Positions 15,644 to 22,331 of a DNA stretch of 24,680 nucleotides are shown in pieces; position 1 is the first letter of the stretch, and the number at the start of each line of letters is the position of its first letter. The notes under the pieces are model-generated. The model searched no databases. It saw only the letters and a program-made list of their open reading frames with translations, and had not been told where the DNA came from. The stretch is from Sva-07 sp031430875. GTDB taxonomy: Bacteria > Actinomycetota > Acidimicrobiia > Acidimicrobiales > Ilumatobacteraceae. Both the position numbers and the translations under genes were made by a program. The stretch is taken from the NCBI GenBank assembly GCA_031430875.1, contig JANPCI010000072.1:1-24680 (forward strand), given 5' to 3'.

Positions 15644-15727
15644 ATGAGCCACACGATCTTCGAAGGCACGAGCGAGATCCAGCAGCTGGTCATCTCCCGG
15701 GCGATATCAGGCCTGCGTATCGAGTGA
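15644..15727 (+). pseudogene. C-terminal remnant of an acyl-CoA dehydrogenase
   Basis: Twenty-eight codons ending in TGA encode a peptide with TIFEGTSEIQQLVISRAISG followed by LRIE and stop. This is the highly conserved last segment of acyl-CoA dehydrogenases (usual form IYEGTSEIQRLVIARAISG), including the Glu-Gly-Thr-Ser FAD-contact loop. Nothing upstream in any frame continues the enzyme; the sequence breaks just before the remnant and the CGGACTG repeats begin a little further left. The rest of the gene, about 350 codons, is missing. This is most simply a gene truncated by insertion or deletion at the right edge of the mobile island. Confidence 0.75.
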
Positions 15728-16132
15728 TTCTGGAGAGCTACTGAGATTTGTGTGAGCAGTCATTGCCACCTGTCTCCTTGTCGCTCACAAAAAGTCCGGA
15801 CGCAGAACGGCGCGGCCCAATCCGATTGCCCGCGACTTCGGCGGAGAACGCTGAAGCCCGCGGAGCACAGCGGCCCGTCAGGTTCGCGCGTGGCGCTCGG
15901 CGTCGATGGCCGCGTTCGACTGCGCACTCCTGACTGAGTCCTCACGGTCGGTGGCGCGGATTCCAGAATCCCCACGATGCGCGCTTGTCGCGCCCACGCC
16001 GATCGCCGTGGCGCGGGTCAGGTTCGATGAAAGTTCTGGCAATCGGCAAGGTCAGCCCGGAAGGCAGACCAGCGTTTCTTGGAGGTGGGCCTCACCGACC
16101 CCACTCAGGGTGGTCAAAAGTTTCGCTCCGTG
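15728..16132. other. Stretch without a clear gene, with one weak MKVLAIG-like frame
   Basis: About 400 bases lie between the acyl-CoA dehydrogenase remnant and the strong promoter. Short frames on both strands look non-coding. From ATG 16027 an open frame begins MKVLAIGKVSPEGRP. This resembles the N-terminus of small muconolactone-isomerase/YCII-like proteins, but the continuation does not, and the strong promoter at 16133-16161 lies inside the frame. I treat it as a possible decayed gene start only. Confidence 0.3.
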
Positions 16133-16161
16133 TTGACGGATGGGTTTCGTCAAGATATATT
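16133..16161 (+). promoter_or_regulatory. Strong sigma-A-type promoter before the small ORF and EAL gene
   Basis: TTGACG (16133-16138) and TATATT (16156-16161) match the TTGACA/TATAAT consensus at five of six positions each, with an ideal 17-bp spacer. Transcription would start near 16168 and give a leader of about 240 nt before the c-di-GMP gene. It is the most consensus-like promoter I see in the window. Confidence 0.75.
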
Positions 16162-16186
16162 CTGCTTCCTGTTAAGGATCTGACAG

Positions 16187-16231
16187 ACGCCGGGCGGCGT
16201 TGGGATGATCGCCCATCGCTCCGCAAGGAGC
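16187..16231 (+). promoter_or_regulatory. Leader hairpins, one hiding the small-ORF Shine-Dalgarno
   Basis: ACGCC (16187-16191) pairs with GGCGT (16196-16200) around GGGC. GCTCC (16218-16222) pairs with GGAGC (16227-16231) around a GCAA tetraloop, and this second hairpin contains the AAGGAG Shine-Dalgarno of the small ORF. An alternative pairing, GGGCG (16192-16196) with CGCCC (16210-16214), would compete with the first hairpin. The pattern suggests regulated translation but was judged by eye only. Confidence 0.45.
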
Positions 16232-16239
16232 ACCGAGAA

Positions 16240-16314
16240 ATGGAGTCAGACATGACAAACGCAACACTTTCGACCAAGCCCAACACCCGCGGTGGGAGTG
16301 TTTCCTGGAGGTGA
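16240..16314 (+). CDS. Small ORF (24 aa) in the leader of the EAL-domain gene
   Basis: This 24-codon frame begins MESDMTNAT and ends TRGGSVSWR. It is preceded by AAGGAG at 16225-16230, 9 nt before the ATG, one of the best Shine-Dalgarno sites in the window. A second ATG at 16252 would give a 20-residue product. The ORF sits about 70 nt after the predicted transcription start of the strong promoter and about 100 nt before the GGDEF-EAL start, on the same strand. The peptide is Thr/Ser-rich with a basic, Trp-containing end and no membrane segment, and I know no family for it. Its stop codon lies in the loop of a 6-bp hairpin (CCTGGA 16304-16309, TCCAGG 16317-16322). It could be a leader peptide controlling the downstream gene, an independent small protein, or a peptide precursor. 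The case rests on promoter, ribosome site and position only. Confidence 0.5.
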   Translation: MESDMTNATLSTKPNTRGGSVSWR

Positions 16315-16385
16315 CATCCAGGGCTCGATCCTGATTGTTCAAGGTCGGCGTAGCCGTGGTCGATAGATCTCGGGGAACGCCGGGT

Positions 16386-16408
16386 GGCGCTCCTGCGTTG
16401 GGAGCGCC
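16386..16408 (+). promoter_or_regulatory. Hairpin covering the Shine-Dalgarno of the GGDEF-EAL gene
   Basis: GGCGCTCC (16386-16393) pairs perfectly with GGAGCGCC (16401-16408) around a 7-nt loop, extendable by a T-G and a G-C pair. The right arm overlaps GGGAG (16400-16404), the likely Shine-Dalgarno for GTG 16411, so the closed hairpin would block initiation there. The alternative start GTG 16384 lies at its left foot. Confidence 0.5.
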
Positions 16409-16410
16409 GC

Positions 16411-19023
16411 GTGACGACTACTCAATCAGAACTGAGCACACACGATCCGAATAAGATATCGGGCGGAGAATTCCCGCGCTCGTTGACCGGCGTACGTCCG
16501 GAGCAGCGAGTCGTCTTGCTCGGTGTCGTCCTGATTGTAGTGGCAGGTGCACTCCTGCTGACTCTTCCGGACGTCACCGAGTCAACACGACCGTCGCCGG
16601 CCTGGGCAGTCGTTGTCCTTCTCGCCGCTTTTGCGGCAACCGAAGTTACCGTTTTCAAGTTCGTATTTCGCCGCGAGTCGATGGCGTTCTCTCTTTCAGA
16701 GATCCCGCTTGCGTTTTGTCTTGTGTATCTCGCCCCCGGGCCTGCGACTGCCGTTCGCGTGCTCGGAGCCATCGCCGTTGTCCTACTGATCCGAGTTCCC
16801 CTGTACAAGGTGGCGTTGAACATCGGGTTGTTCGCGTTCGAAGTCGTGCTCGCTTTCACTGTCTTCCGTGGAGTGATCGAGATAGTCGGGTCGGGTGACA
16901 CGCAACTTGTGGTCGCGGCCATCGCGGCGACGGCCGTTTGCGCACTGGTTTCGTCGATCATTGTGTCGTTGGCAATCTCGCAGTTCGAGGGCGGGTTCCG
17001 AAGCCGCGTCAGCAGCGAGCTCAGTGTCGCGTGGTGGTTGTTCCTTGTGAACGCGACGCTCGCCGGAATGGTGTTGGGGCTCGAACTGATCTCGCCGTAT
17101 CTCTTGTTGATCTCGCTCGTTCCGATCGGGCTACTCTGGTACATCATCAAGGCCTACGGCGCGCTCGAACAGCGTCTCCGTGACCTCGATGCAGTTCACG
17201 GGTTCACCGGCCAGGTCGGTCTATCGCTCGACCCCAACGAGATCATCAGCGCCGCTGCTGCCCGAACTGCCGAGGTACTTCGCACCGACGCCACTGCGGT
17301 CGTGCTCTTCAACGACAGCGACGGGGCGATTCTGAAGATCCACGGCATCATCGGGCTGCAGCTGCCAACCGATGCTCGTGACGAGAATTGGCAATCGCTG
17401 ATCATGGCGGAAGGCGTGACGCTCGTATCGGGTGCCGAACTCGATCTCCTCAGGACTCCCGGGTCGACGGTCACCGAGATGATGGTCGCTCCGATCCGTG
17501 ACGGGGCTGGAGTCATCGGCCTGTTCGTGGTGGCCGGCCGAACCGGTGCAGGCAAGCGCTTCGGCAGTGATGACATCGTCCGCCTCCAGAATCTCACCGA
17601 ACAACTGACGGCGAGTCTTCGTCGAGGCATGCTGCACCAGCGGATCGAACGCGAGGCTCGCCACGACGGCCTGACCGGCCTTCCCAACCGGCTCTCGTTC
17701 GAGCGTTCTGTCATCGATGCTGCTGCGGCGCGGTCATCCAACGAGCTGCTGTTCGTGATCATGGTCGACCTCGACCGATTCAAGGAAGTCAACGACACAT
17801 TGGGCCACCATGCCGGCGATGAACTACTCATCGAGGTCGGCGAACGTCTGAAAGCAGTACTCGGCCCCGACGATGTTCTGGCACGCCTGGCCAGCGACGA
17901 ATTCGCCATCGTCGGACATCGCCCGACTCACGCCGACATGGTGGAGTTCGCCTGGGACTGCGTGCGCAGTGTCGGCCGGCCCGTCACACTCGATGGGCTC
18001 GAGATTGTCGTGACGGCCAGCGCCGGCGTTGCGGTGATCGACGGCGACCCGGAAGTGGGCGCACCACTGCGGTACGCCGACATCGCGATGTTCAATGCCA
18101 AGACGCAGCGCCTCGGCGTCGAGGTGTACCGCGACGAGATCGATCGCCGCACGCCCGCTCGCCTCGCCATGCTCGGCGACCTCCGTGCTGCAATCGAGGG
18201 AGGCGAACTTCGCGTCCATCTGCAGCCCAAGCTCGACCTCTCCTCGGGCACCGTCGTTGGTGCAGAGGCGCTCGTGCGGTGGACCCATCCCGTTCGCGGC
18301 ATCGTGTCACCAGCTCAATTCGTCAGGGTGGCCGAGGACACCGGGCTGATCAAACAGCTCACCGACGTCATGCTCCACCGTGGCATTGGCCATCTCCGGG
18401 AGATCCACGACCTTGGGTACCATCTCGGGCTGGCCGTGAACCTGTCGACCCACGACCTCCTCGACACGAAACTCGCCCATCGTGTCGAGCAGCATCTGCA
18501 TGCGAACGGTGTCGATGCGTCGATGCTCACGCTCGAGATCACCGAGTCGTCGCTGCTCATCGACGCACCGCGGGCGCGAGCCACGATCAATGAACTCCAC
18601 GAGATCGGCGTCCGTTTGTCGATCGACGACTTCGGCACCGGTTACTCGTCGCTCAGCTACCTGCGCCGATTGCCGGTGGCTGAGCTGAAGATCGACCAGA
18701 GCTTCGTGGCGAACCTGCTGCTCGACGAGCAGGATGAGGTGATCGTGAGGTCAACGATCGACCTCGGACACAACCTGGGCTTGGTCGTCGTCGCCGAGGG
18801 CGTTGAGAACAACGAGGTGCTCGAACGGCTCCGAGAGTTCGGCTGCGACATCGCCCAGGGTTACTGCATTTCGCGCCCGCTGGATCCGGGGCATTTCCAT
18901 TCGTGGCTCGCCAACACCAACTTGCCGAGCCTGAAGGCTGATCCGCTCGACTTCTCCCGCTGGGTCGACGCCGGGGAACCGGCCGAGGCCGCGCCGTCGT
19001 TCGAGTCACAGGGATTCTCGTAG
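16411..19023 (+). CDS. Membrane GAF-GGDEF-EAL protein, probable c-di-GMP phosphodiesterase
   Basis: This is an 870-residue signalling protein (879 if GTG 16384 is used). The N-terminal 245 residues hold about seven to eight membrane segments forming a MASE-like sensor. A GAF-type domain follows (about 260-400: EIISAAAARTAEVLRTDATAVVLF to VIGLFVVAGR), then a GGDEF domain (about 412-565) and an EAL domain (about 585-830). The cyclase signature reads A494-S495-D496-E497-F498 instead of GGDEF, so diguanylate cyclase activity is probably lost; it may still bind GTP as a regulatory domain. The EAL residues are intact: E619-A620-L621, E in EITESS, D739-D740-F741-G742, K760 and E796. Hydrolysis of c-di-GMP to pGpG is therefore expected. 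GTG 16411 has GGGAG 6 nt upstream. A strong promoter, small ORF and hairpins precede it, pointing to control at the RNA level. Confidence 0.92.
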   Translation: MTTTQSELSTHDPNKISGGEFPRSLTGVRPEQRVVLLGVVLIVVAGALLLTLPDVTESTRPSPAWAVVVLLAAFAATEVTVFKFVFRRESMAFSLSEIPLAFCLVYLAPGPATAVRVLGAIAVVLLIRVPLYKVALNIGLFAFEVVLAFTVFRGVIEIVGSGDTQLVVAAIAATAVCALVSSIIVSLAISQFEGGFRSRVSSELSVAWWLFLVNATLAGMVLGLELISPYLLLISLVPIGLLWYIIKAYGALEQRLRDLDAVHGFTGQVGLSLDPNEIISAAAARTAEVLRTDATAVVLFNDSDGAILKIHGIIGLQLPTDARDENWQSLIMAEGVTLVSGAELDLLRTPGSTVTEMMVAPIRDGAGVIGLFVVAGRTGAGKRFGSDDIVRLQNLTEQLTASLRRGMLHQRIEREARHDGLTGLPNRLSFERSVIDAAAARSSNELLFVIMVDLDRFKEVNDTLGHHAGDELLIEVGERLKAVLGPDDVLARLASDEFAIVGHRPTHADMVEFAWDCVRSVGRPVTLDGLEIVVTASAGVAVIDGDPEVGAPLRYADIAMFNAKTQRLGVEVYRDEIDRRTPARLAMLGDLRAAIEGGELRVHLQPKLDLSSGTVVGAEALVRWTHPVRGIVSPAQFVRVAEDTGLIKQLTDVMLHRGIGHLREIHDLGYHLGLAVNLSTHDLLDTKLAHRVEQHLHANGVDASMLTLEITESSLLIDAPRARATINELHEIGVRLSIDDFGTGYSSLSYLRRLPVAELKIDQSFVANLLLDEQDEVIVRSTIDLGHNLGLVVVAEGVENNEVLERLREFGCDIAQGYCISRPLDPGHFHSWLANTNLPSLKADPLDFSRWVDAGEPAEAAPSFESQGFS

Positions 19024-19060
19024 GGGCCGTTTGGCACGTGTTCCCCACAGTCGTCCGGGT

Positions 19061-19066
19061 GATACT
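19061..19066 (+). promoter_or_regulatory. Candidate -10 box (GATACT) for leaderless hydrolase gene
   Basis: GATACT matches four of six TATAAT positions and ends 6 nt before GTG 19073. The GGAGG that follows it is too close to the GTG (1 nt) to act as a normal Shine-Dalgarno, so a leaderless message is the simpler reading. Confidence 0.4.
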
Positions 19067-19072
19067 GGAGGG

Positions 19073-19972
19073 GTGAGCAAGCGACTTCCCCTCCAACATG
19101 TCACCATCCACGGCCATGAGGTCGGATTCCGGCGCAGTGGGACCGGTGAGCCGATCCTGTTGATCCACGGTTTGGCGGGGAGCTCGCGCACCTGGGACGA
19201 CGTGATCCCGACGATCGCAGAAAATCATGATGTGATCGCCCCCGATCTTCTCGGGCACGGCGAATCGGCCAAGCCGGTCGGTGATTACTCGCTTGGCGCA
19301 TTCGCGAGCGGGCTGCGTGACTTCCTCTCGGTGCTCGACGTGCCGAGCGTGACAATTGTTGGCCACTCCTTCGGTGGCGGGGTGGCGATGCAACTGGCGT
19401 ACCAACACCCGCACCTCGTCGATCGGCTGGTGTTGGTCGGCAGTGGCGGCCTCGGTCGCGAAGTGTCGTGGCTGTTGCGCATGCTCACCCTTCCGGGCGC
19501 CGAGTACTTGATGCCGATCGGATTCCCGAAGCCGGTTGTCGATCGGGCGACAGGCGTCGGCCGTCAGCTGGGTCGCTGGAACATCCGCTCGCCCAAGCTG
19601 GCTGAGATGTGGCGGGCGTACTCGTCGCTCGCCGGTGCGCAGAATCGGTCTGCGTTCGTGCGGACGATGCGTGGGGTGATCGAGCCCGGCGGCCAGATGG
19701 TCAACGCCACCGACCGGCTCTACCTGGCAGCTCACATCCCGACGCTCATCGTGTGGGGTGACCACGACGGCATCATCCCGGTGTCGCACGCCTACGCCGC
19801 ACACGAATTGATCCCGACGAGCCGGCTCGAGATTCTCGAAGGTGTGGGGCACTTTCCGCATGTCGAGGCCCCGGAACGGTTCTGCGATGTGCTCGTCGAT
19901 TTCATGGACACCACAGTCCCGGCGTCGACCGGTCACGAGTCGTTGCGCGTCGTGCTCCTCGAGCGAGCCTGA
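19073..19972 (+). CDS. Alpha/beta-fold hydrolase
   Basis: This 299-residue serine hydrolase has a typical alpha/beta layout. Its oxyanion-hole HG motif lies in LLIHGLAGSSRTWDDV (about residues 24-39), and APDLLGHGESAKP follows strand 4. The nucleophile elbow is G-H-S99-F-G-G, the acidic residue lies in WGDHDG (D230 or D232) and the catalytic His in GVGH260FPHVE. A helical cap occupies about 125-205. The overall pattern is near the C-C bond hydrolase, haloperoxidase and lipase-like esterase group; the substrate cannot be told. GTG 19073 was chosen because the sequence then starts just before the first strand (VTIHGHEVGFRRSG) and a -10-like box lies just upstream. It follows the EAL gene by 49 bp but seems to have its own promoter. 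It is convergent with the methyltransferase gene, 8 bp apart. Confidence 0.88.
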   Translation: MSKRLPLQHVTIHGHEVGFRRSGTGEPILLIHGLAGSSRTWDDVIPTIAENHDVIAPDLLGHGESAKPVGDYSLGAFASGLRDFLSVLDVPSVTIVGHSFGGGVAMQLAYQHPHLVDRLVLVGSGGLGREVSWLLRMLTLPGAEYLMPIGFPKPVVDRATGVGRQLGRWNIRSPKLAEMWRAYSSLAGAQNRSAFVRTMRGVIEPGGQMVNATDRLYLAAHIPTLIVWGDHDGIIPVSHAYAAHELIPTSRLEILEGVGHFPHVEAPERFCDVLVDFMDTTVPASTGHESLRVVLLERA

Positions 19973-19980
19973 ACAGGATG

Positions 19981-20523
19981 TCAGCGGCGACGAGCCACGA
20001 TCGTCGCCACACCGTCGCCCTCATGCGCGTCGAGGATGTCGAGTTCATCGAACGCTGCGATGAGTTCACCTGGCGGTGCATGGAACGGACCCGGTGAGTC
20101 GGTGCCCACCTCCGACAGGACGGTGACGATGGCGATACCTCCCACGGCGAGCCGTTCCGCGATCTCCGCATAGAGCGACGGCTGGCGAAACCGTTGGCAG
20201 ACGATCACGTCGGCGGTCGTCGGCTCGGTGGGAAGGCCGATATCGAGGTCGGTTACTCGTGCGTCGATCCGGTCGGCGAAGCCGGCTGCCCGTGCCGCCG
20301 CTCGGAGCGCATCGATCGCAATCGGCGACACATCCAGCGCAACGACCTCGAGCCCACGCTGTGCAAGCCACAGCGATTGCCTGCCGAGGCCACAAGCGAT
20401 GTCGATCGCAACGCCGGTGCGTGGCAGGAGTTCAATGACGTCGGCCCGTGCGTCGGGGGCGAGCGGACCAGGAGGCGTCGCGGATCGGTAGCGATCGTCC
20501 CAACGTGTGGCGTCGTCGTGCAT
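19981..20523 (-). CDS. Class I SAM-dependent methyltransferase
   Basis: This 180-residue cytosolic protein consists of one Rossmann-type methyltransferase domain. The N-terminal WDDRYRSATPPGPLAPD stretch is common in TehB-like and thiopurine methyltransferase-like proteins. Motif I is AIDIACGLGRQSLWLAQRG (about residues 39-57), followed by EVVALDVSPIAIDALRAAA with the acidic residue that binds the ribose of SAM. A motif near DLDIGLPTEPTTADVIVCQRF would be motif IV, and the post-strand helix has LYAEIAERLAVGGIAIVTV. The target may be a small molecule; no partner gene shows it. The ATG at 20523 is taken from the usual N-terminus. It faces the Nudix gene across a 140-bp divergent intergenic region that holds a 12-bp tandem repeat, and its end is 8 bp from the convergent hydrolase. 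Confidence 0.85.
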   Translation of the reverse strand: MHDDATRWDDRYRSATPPGPLAPDARADVIELLPRTGVAIDIACGLGRQSLWLAQRGLEVVALDVSPIAIDALRAAARAAGFADRIDARVTDLDIGLPTEPTTADVIVCQRFRQPSLYAEIAERLAVGGIAIVTVLSEVGTDSPGPFHAPPGELIAAFDELDILDAHEGDGVATIVARRR

Positions 20524-20540
20524 GTGACCATCTTCTCAGT

Positions 20541-20600
20541 GGGTGCGTCCTGGTGTGCGTTCTGGTGTGCGTTCTGGTGTGCCGTTGGGTGTGCCCGTTG
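20541..20600. repeat. 12-bp tandem repeat (unit GTGTGCGTTCTG), about five copies
   Basis: Two perfect copies start at 20553 and 20565; diverged copies start at 20541, 20577 and 20589. The array fills part of the divergent intergenic region between the methyltransferase and the Nudix genes, within 20-120 bp of both starts. It may be a binding-site array or a slippage-prone spacer; nothing in it suggests CRISPR. Confidence 0.75.
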
Positions 20601-20663
20601 CCACGCCGGGGTCCGGCCGAGGAATGCGGTGTCGGCAGTGCGCCGCGTGGGATCATCGACGGT

Positions 20664-21215
20664 GTGACTGACATCGACGAAGGTTCCTCCACCCAGACCT
20701 CGACCGGCTGGCTGTCGCCGGAGGACCTCGAGCTTGTGCGGGCGCACGTGCCGATCGTGTACGTCGATGCGGTACCGGTGCGGGTCGATTCGCTGGGCAA
20801 CGTCACCGAAGTCGGCTTGCTGTTGCGTGTTGCCTCCGACGGAACGATCAGCCGGATGGTGGTGACCGGCCGCGTCCTGTTCGGTGAGCGCATTCGCGAG
20901 GCCCTGATGCGGCACTGCGAGAAGGACCTGGGGCCGATGGCGCTCCCGCGGGTGCCGGCCAATCCGACTCCGTTCACCGTCGTGGAGTACTTCCCGAACC
21001 CCGACCGGTCGGGCTACTACGACCCGCGTCACCATGCCGTGAGCCTCGCCTATGTGGTGCCGGTCGATGGCAACTGCGAACCAACACAGGAGGCCCTCGA
21101 TCTGTCGTGGTTCACGCCGGAGGAGGCCGTCAGCGACGAAGTCATCGCCCAGATGACCAGCGGACACGACCGCCTGATCCGTCTTGCGCTCGCCCATGTG
21201 GGCAAGTTGCCCTGA
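20664..21215 (+). CDS. Nudix hydrolase family protein (DUF4916 type)
   Basis: This 183-residue protein matches the actinobacterial DUF4916 group, assigned to the Nudix fold. Characteristic stretches are GWLSPEDLELVRAHVPIVYVDAVPVRVD (residues 15-42), LLLRVASDGTISRMVVTGRVLFGERIREAL, HCEKDLGPMALPRVPANPTPFTVVEYFP and the YDPRHHAVSLAYVVPVDG strand. The central segment GRVLFGERIREALMRHCEKDLG takes the place of the Nudix box, but the usual G-x5-E-x7-R-E-U-x-E-E-x-G-U is not exact, so pyrophosphohydrolase activity is uncertain. GTG 20664 is used because the protein then begins just before the family's first conserved helix; GATCAT, 7 nt upstream, may be a -10 box. It is divergent from the methyltransferase and convergent with AzlD, 3 bp apart. 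The substrate is unknown. Confidence 0.85.
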   Translation: MTDIDEGSSTQTSTGWLSPEDLELVRAHVPIVYVDAVPVRVDSLGNVTEVGLLLRVASDGTISRMVVTGRVLFGERIREALMRHCEKDLGPMALPRVPANPTPFTVVEYFPNPDRSGYYDPRHHAVSLAYVVPVDGNCEPTQEALDLSWFTPEEAVSDEVIAQMTSGHDRLIRLALAHVGKLP

Positions 21216-21218
21216 CGT

Positions 21219-21536
21219 TCAGATGACGTACCCGATCACCCAGAGGGTGAGCATGCCTGCGCCGAGGGCGGCGATCAGATTGCGGGTGGTCCAGGCAACG
21301 ATGACGGCTGCTGCGATTGCGGCAACCTCGGCGGCTTCGACCCCACTTGCACCCTTGCCGCCGGCGATCAGGTTGACCGTGAGGGCCGAGAGCACGGCGG
21401 GGCCGACGTAGCGCAGCGCTCTGGTGATGTTCGCGGGGAGCGGGCGATCGGCGAGGAACACGATGAGGCCAACACGCGAGGTGTAGGTGATGAGGCCGAT
21501 CGCGAGAACGGCCGACGCTGCTGCAGCGAGGCTCAC
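21219..21536 (-). CDS. azlD: AzlD family branched-chain amino acid transport subunit
   Basis: This 105-residue small membrane protein has about four hydrophobic segments: ASAVLAIGLITYTSRVG, the RALRYVGPAVLSALTVNLI stretch, AAEVAAIAAAVIVAWTTRN and AALGAGMLTLWVIGYVI. The YTSRVG and ALRYVGPAVLSALTV stretches are typical of AzlD, the small partner of AzlC in exporters of branched-chain amino acids or analogues. GTG 21536 overlaps the AzlC stop codon by four bases (GTGA), a classical coupling arrangement, and gives the normal AzlD length. Longer open frames in this register upstream are antisense or overlapping noise within azlC. The gene ends 3 bp from the convergent Nudix gene. Confidence 0.85.
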   Translation of the reverse strand: MSLAAAASAVLAIGLITYTSRVGLIVFLADRPLPANITRALRYVGPAVLSALTVNLIAGGKGASGVEAAEVAAIAAAVIVAWTTRNLIAALGAGMLTLWVIGYVI

Positions 21537-22258
21537 GATGAGGTCGCCCGGCTCGTGATCCGACGGCTCTGGGCGAGATCGGCGATGTACCCGGCGGTCA
21601 CCCCACTGATCGCCCCGAGGAGGACGCCGCCGTTGTTGGGGACGTCGAGTGCAAGCAGGCACACGCCGGCGCCGGTGGTCGCAGCGACGATGCCGGGTCG
21701 GTTCGTGAGGCCGAGGACGACAAGCCCCGAGAACATGATTGCTGGTGCGACGTCGAGACGCCACGCTGTCGGAATCGCCGATCCGACGAACATGCCGAGT
21801 GTGACCGTAAGCGTCCACGAGACGAAGTAGAAGATCCCGGCGGTGAGATAGAAGCGCCGCCAATCCCTCGCCGACAGCTCGACGCGCACGCTCGACAATG
21901 CGAACAGCTGATCGATCAGGAAGAACGGACCGACCCATCGGAACCACTTCGGTTGGTCGTTGAACCGTGGCGACAGCGCCGCGCTGTACATCACGTGGCG
22001 CAGGTTGATCACGCCGGCAGTGGCGACGAGCGTGAACCAGGTCGCCGTGGCGGCCAGGCTGACGGTCGCGAGTTGCGAAGCGCCGGCGAAGATGAAGATG
22101 TTGGTCGACCATGCAAGAGGGGTCGGCATCGTCGACTCGGTGATCGCCACGCCGAGCACGAGGGCAAATGGGACCGCCGGGATGAAGAGCGGGATGGCGC
22201 GTCGGAGGGCGTCGCTGGTCAGCGGATCAGTGCTGGCACTCGGATCGGCGGTCGACAT
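21533..22258 (-). CDS. azlC: AzlC family branched-chain amino acid exporter, large subunit
   Basis: This 241-residue membrane protein is typical of AzlC. RRAIPLFIPAVPFALVLGVAI is followed by the conserved STNIFIFAGASQLATVSL segment (about residues 60-77) and GVINLRHVMYSAALSP (about 94-109). The next helices are FFLIDQLFALSS, FYFVSWTLTVTLGMFVGS and a C-terminal GISGVTAGYIAD-like helix (GAISGVTAGYIAD here). With AzlD it forms an exporter for branched-chain amino acids in characterised relatives such as Bacillus AzlCD and Corynebacterium BrnFE. ATG 22258 was preferred over 22291 because TAGCCT lies 8 nt upstream as a possible -10 box, and the extra 11 codons are not conserved. It is divergent from the DNA glycosylase gene, 73 bp apart, so the two may share a control region. 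No Lrp-type regulator is next to it. Confidence 0.92.
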   Translation of the reverse strand: MSTADPSASTDPLTSDALRRAIPLFIPAVPFALVLGVAITESTMPTPLAWSTNIFIFAGASQLATVSLAATATWFTLVATAGVINLRHVMYSAALSPRFNDQPKWFRWVGPFFLIDQLFALSSVRVELSARDWRRFYLTAGIFYFVSWTLTVTLGMFVGSAIPTAWRLDVAPAIMFSGLVVLGLTNRPGIVAATTGAGVCLLALDVPNNGGVLLGAISGVTAGYIADLAQSRRITSRATSS

Positions 22259-22331
22259 CGTTGGCCAGGCTAAGTGGGTCGGCTCGGGCATCCCGCGTGG
22301 ACCCTGGTGCCGCGCCTACCATGCAGGCTCG

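Noticed and set aside
16027..16314. Full-length protein from ATG 16027 (MKVLAIG frame) ending with the small ORF
   Set aside because: The strong promoter lies inside this frame, the similarity stops after about 15 residues, and the better ribosome site is at the internal ATG 16240.
16162..16383. Known c-di-GMP (GEMM) riboswitch
   Set aside because: I could not find the conserved core of GEMM-I or GEMM-II; only hairpins are seen, so no known class is claimed.
18653..19936. 427-codon minus-strand frame
   Set aside because: It is antisense to the EAL domain and the alpha/beta hydrolase, both of which have clear catalytic motifs.
20541..20600. CRISPR array
   Set aside because: The repeats are 12 bp and directly adjacent with no unique spacers, and no cas genes are present.
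20253..21197. 314-codon minus-strand frame across methyltransferase and Nudix
   Set aside because: It is a shadow that also runs through the tandem repeat (hence its HTQR-type repeats), with no domain similarity.
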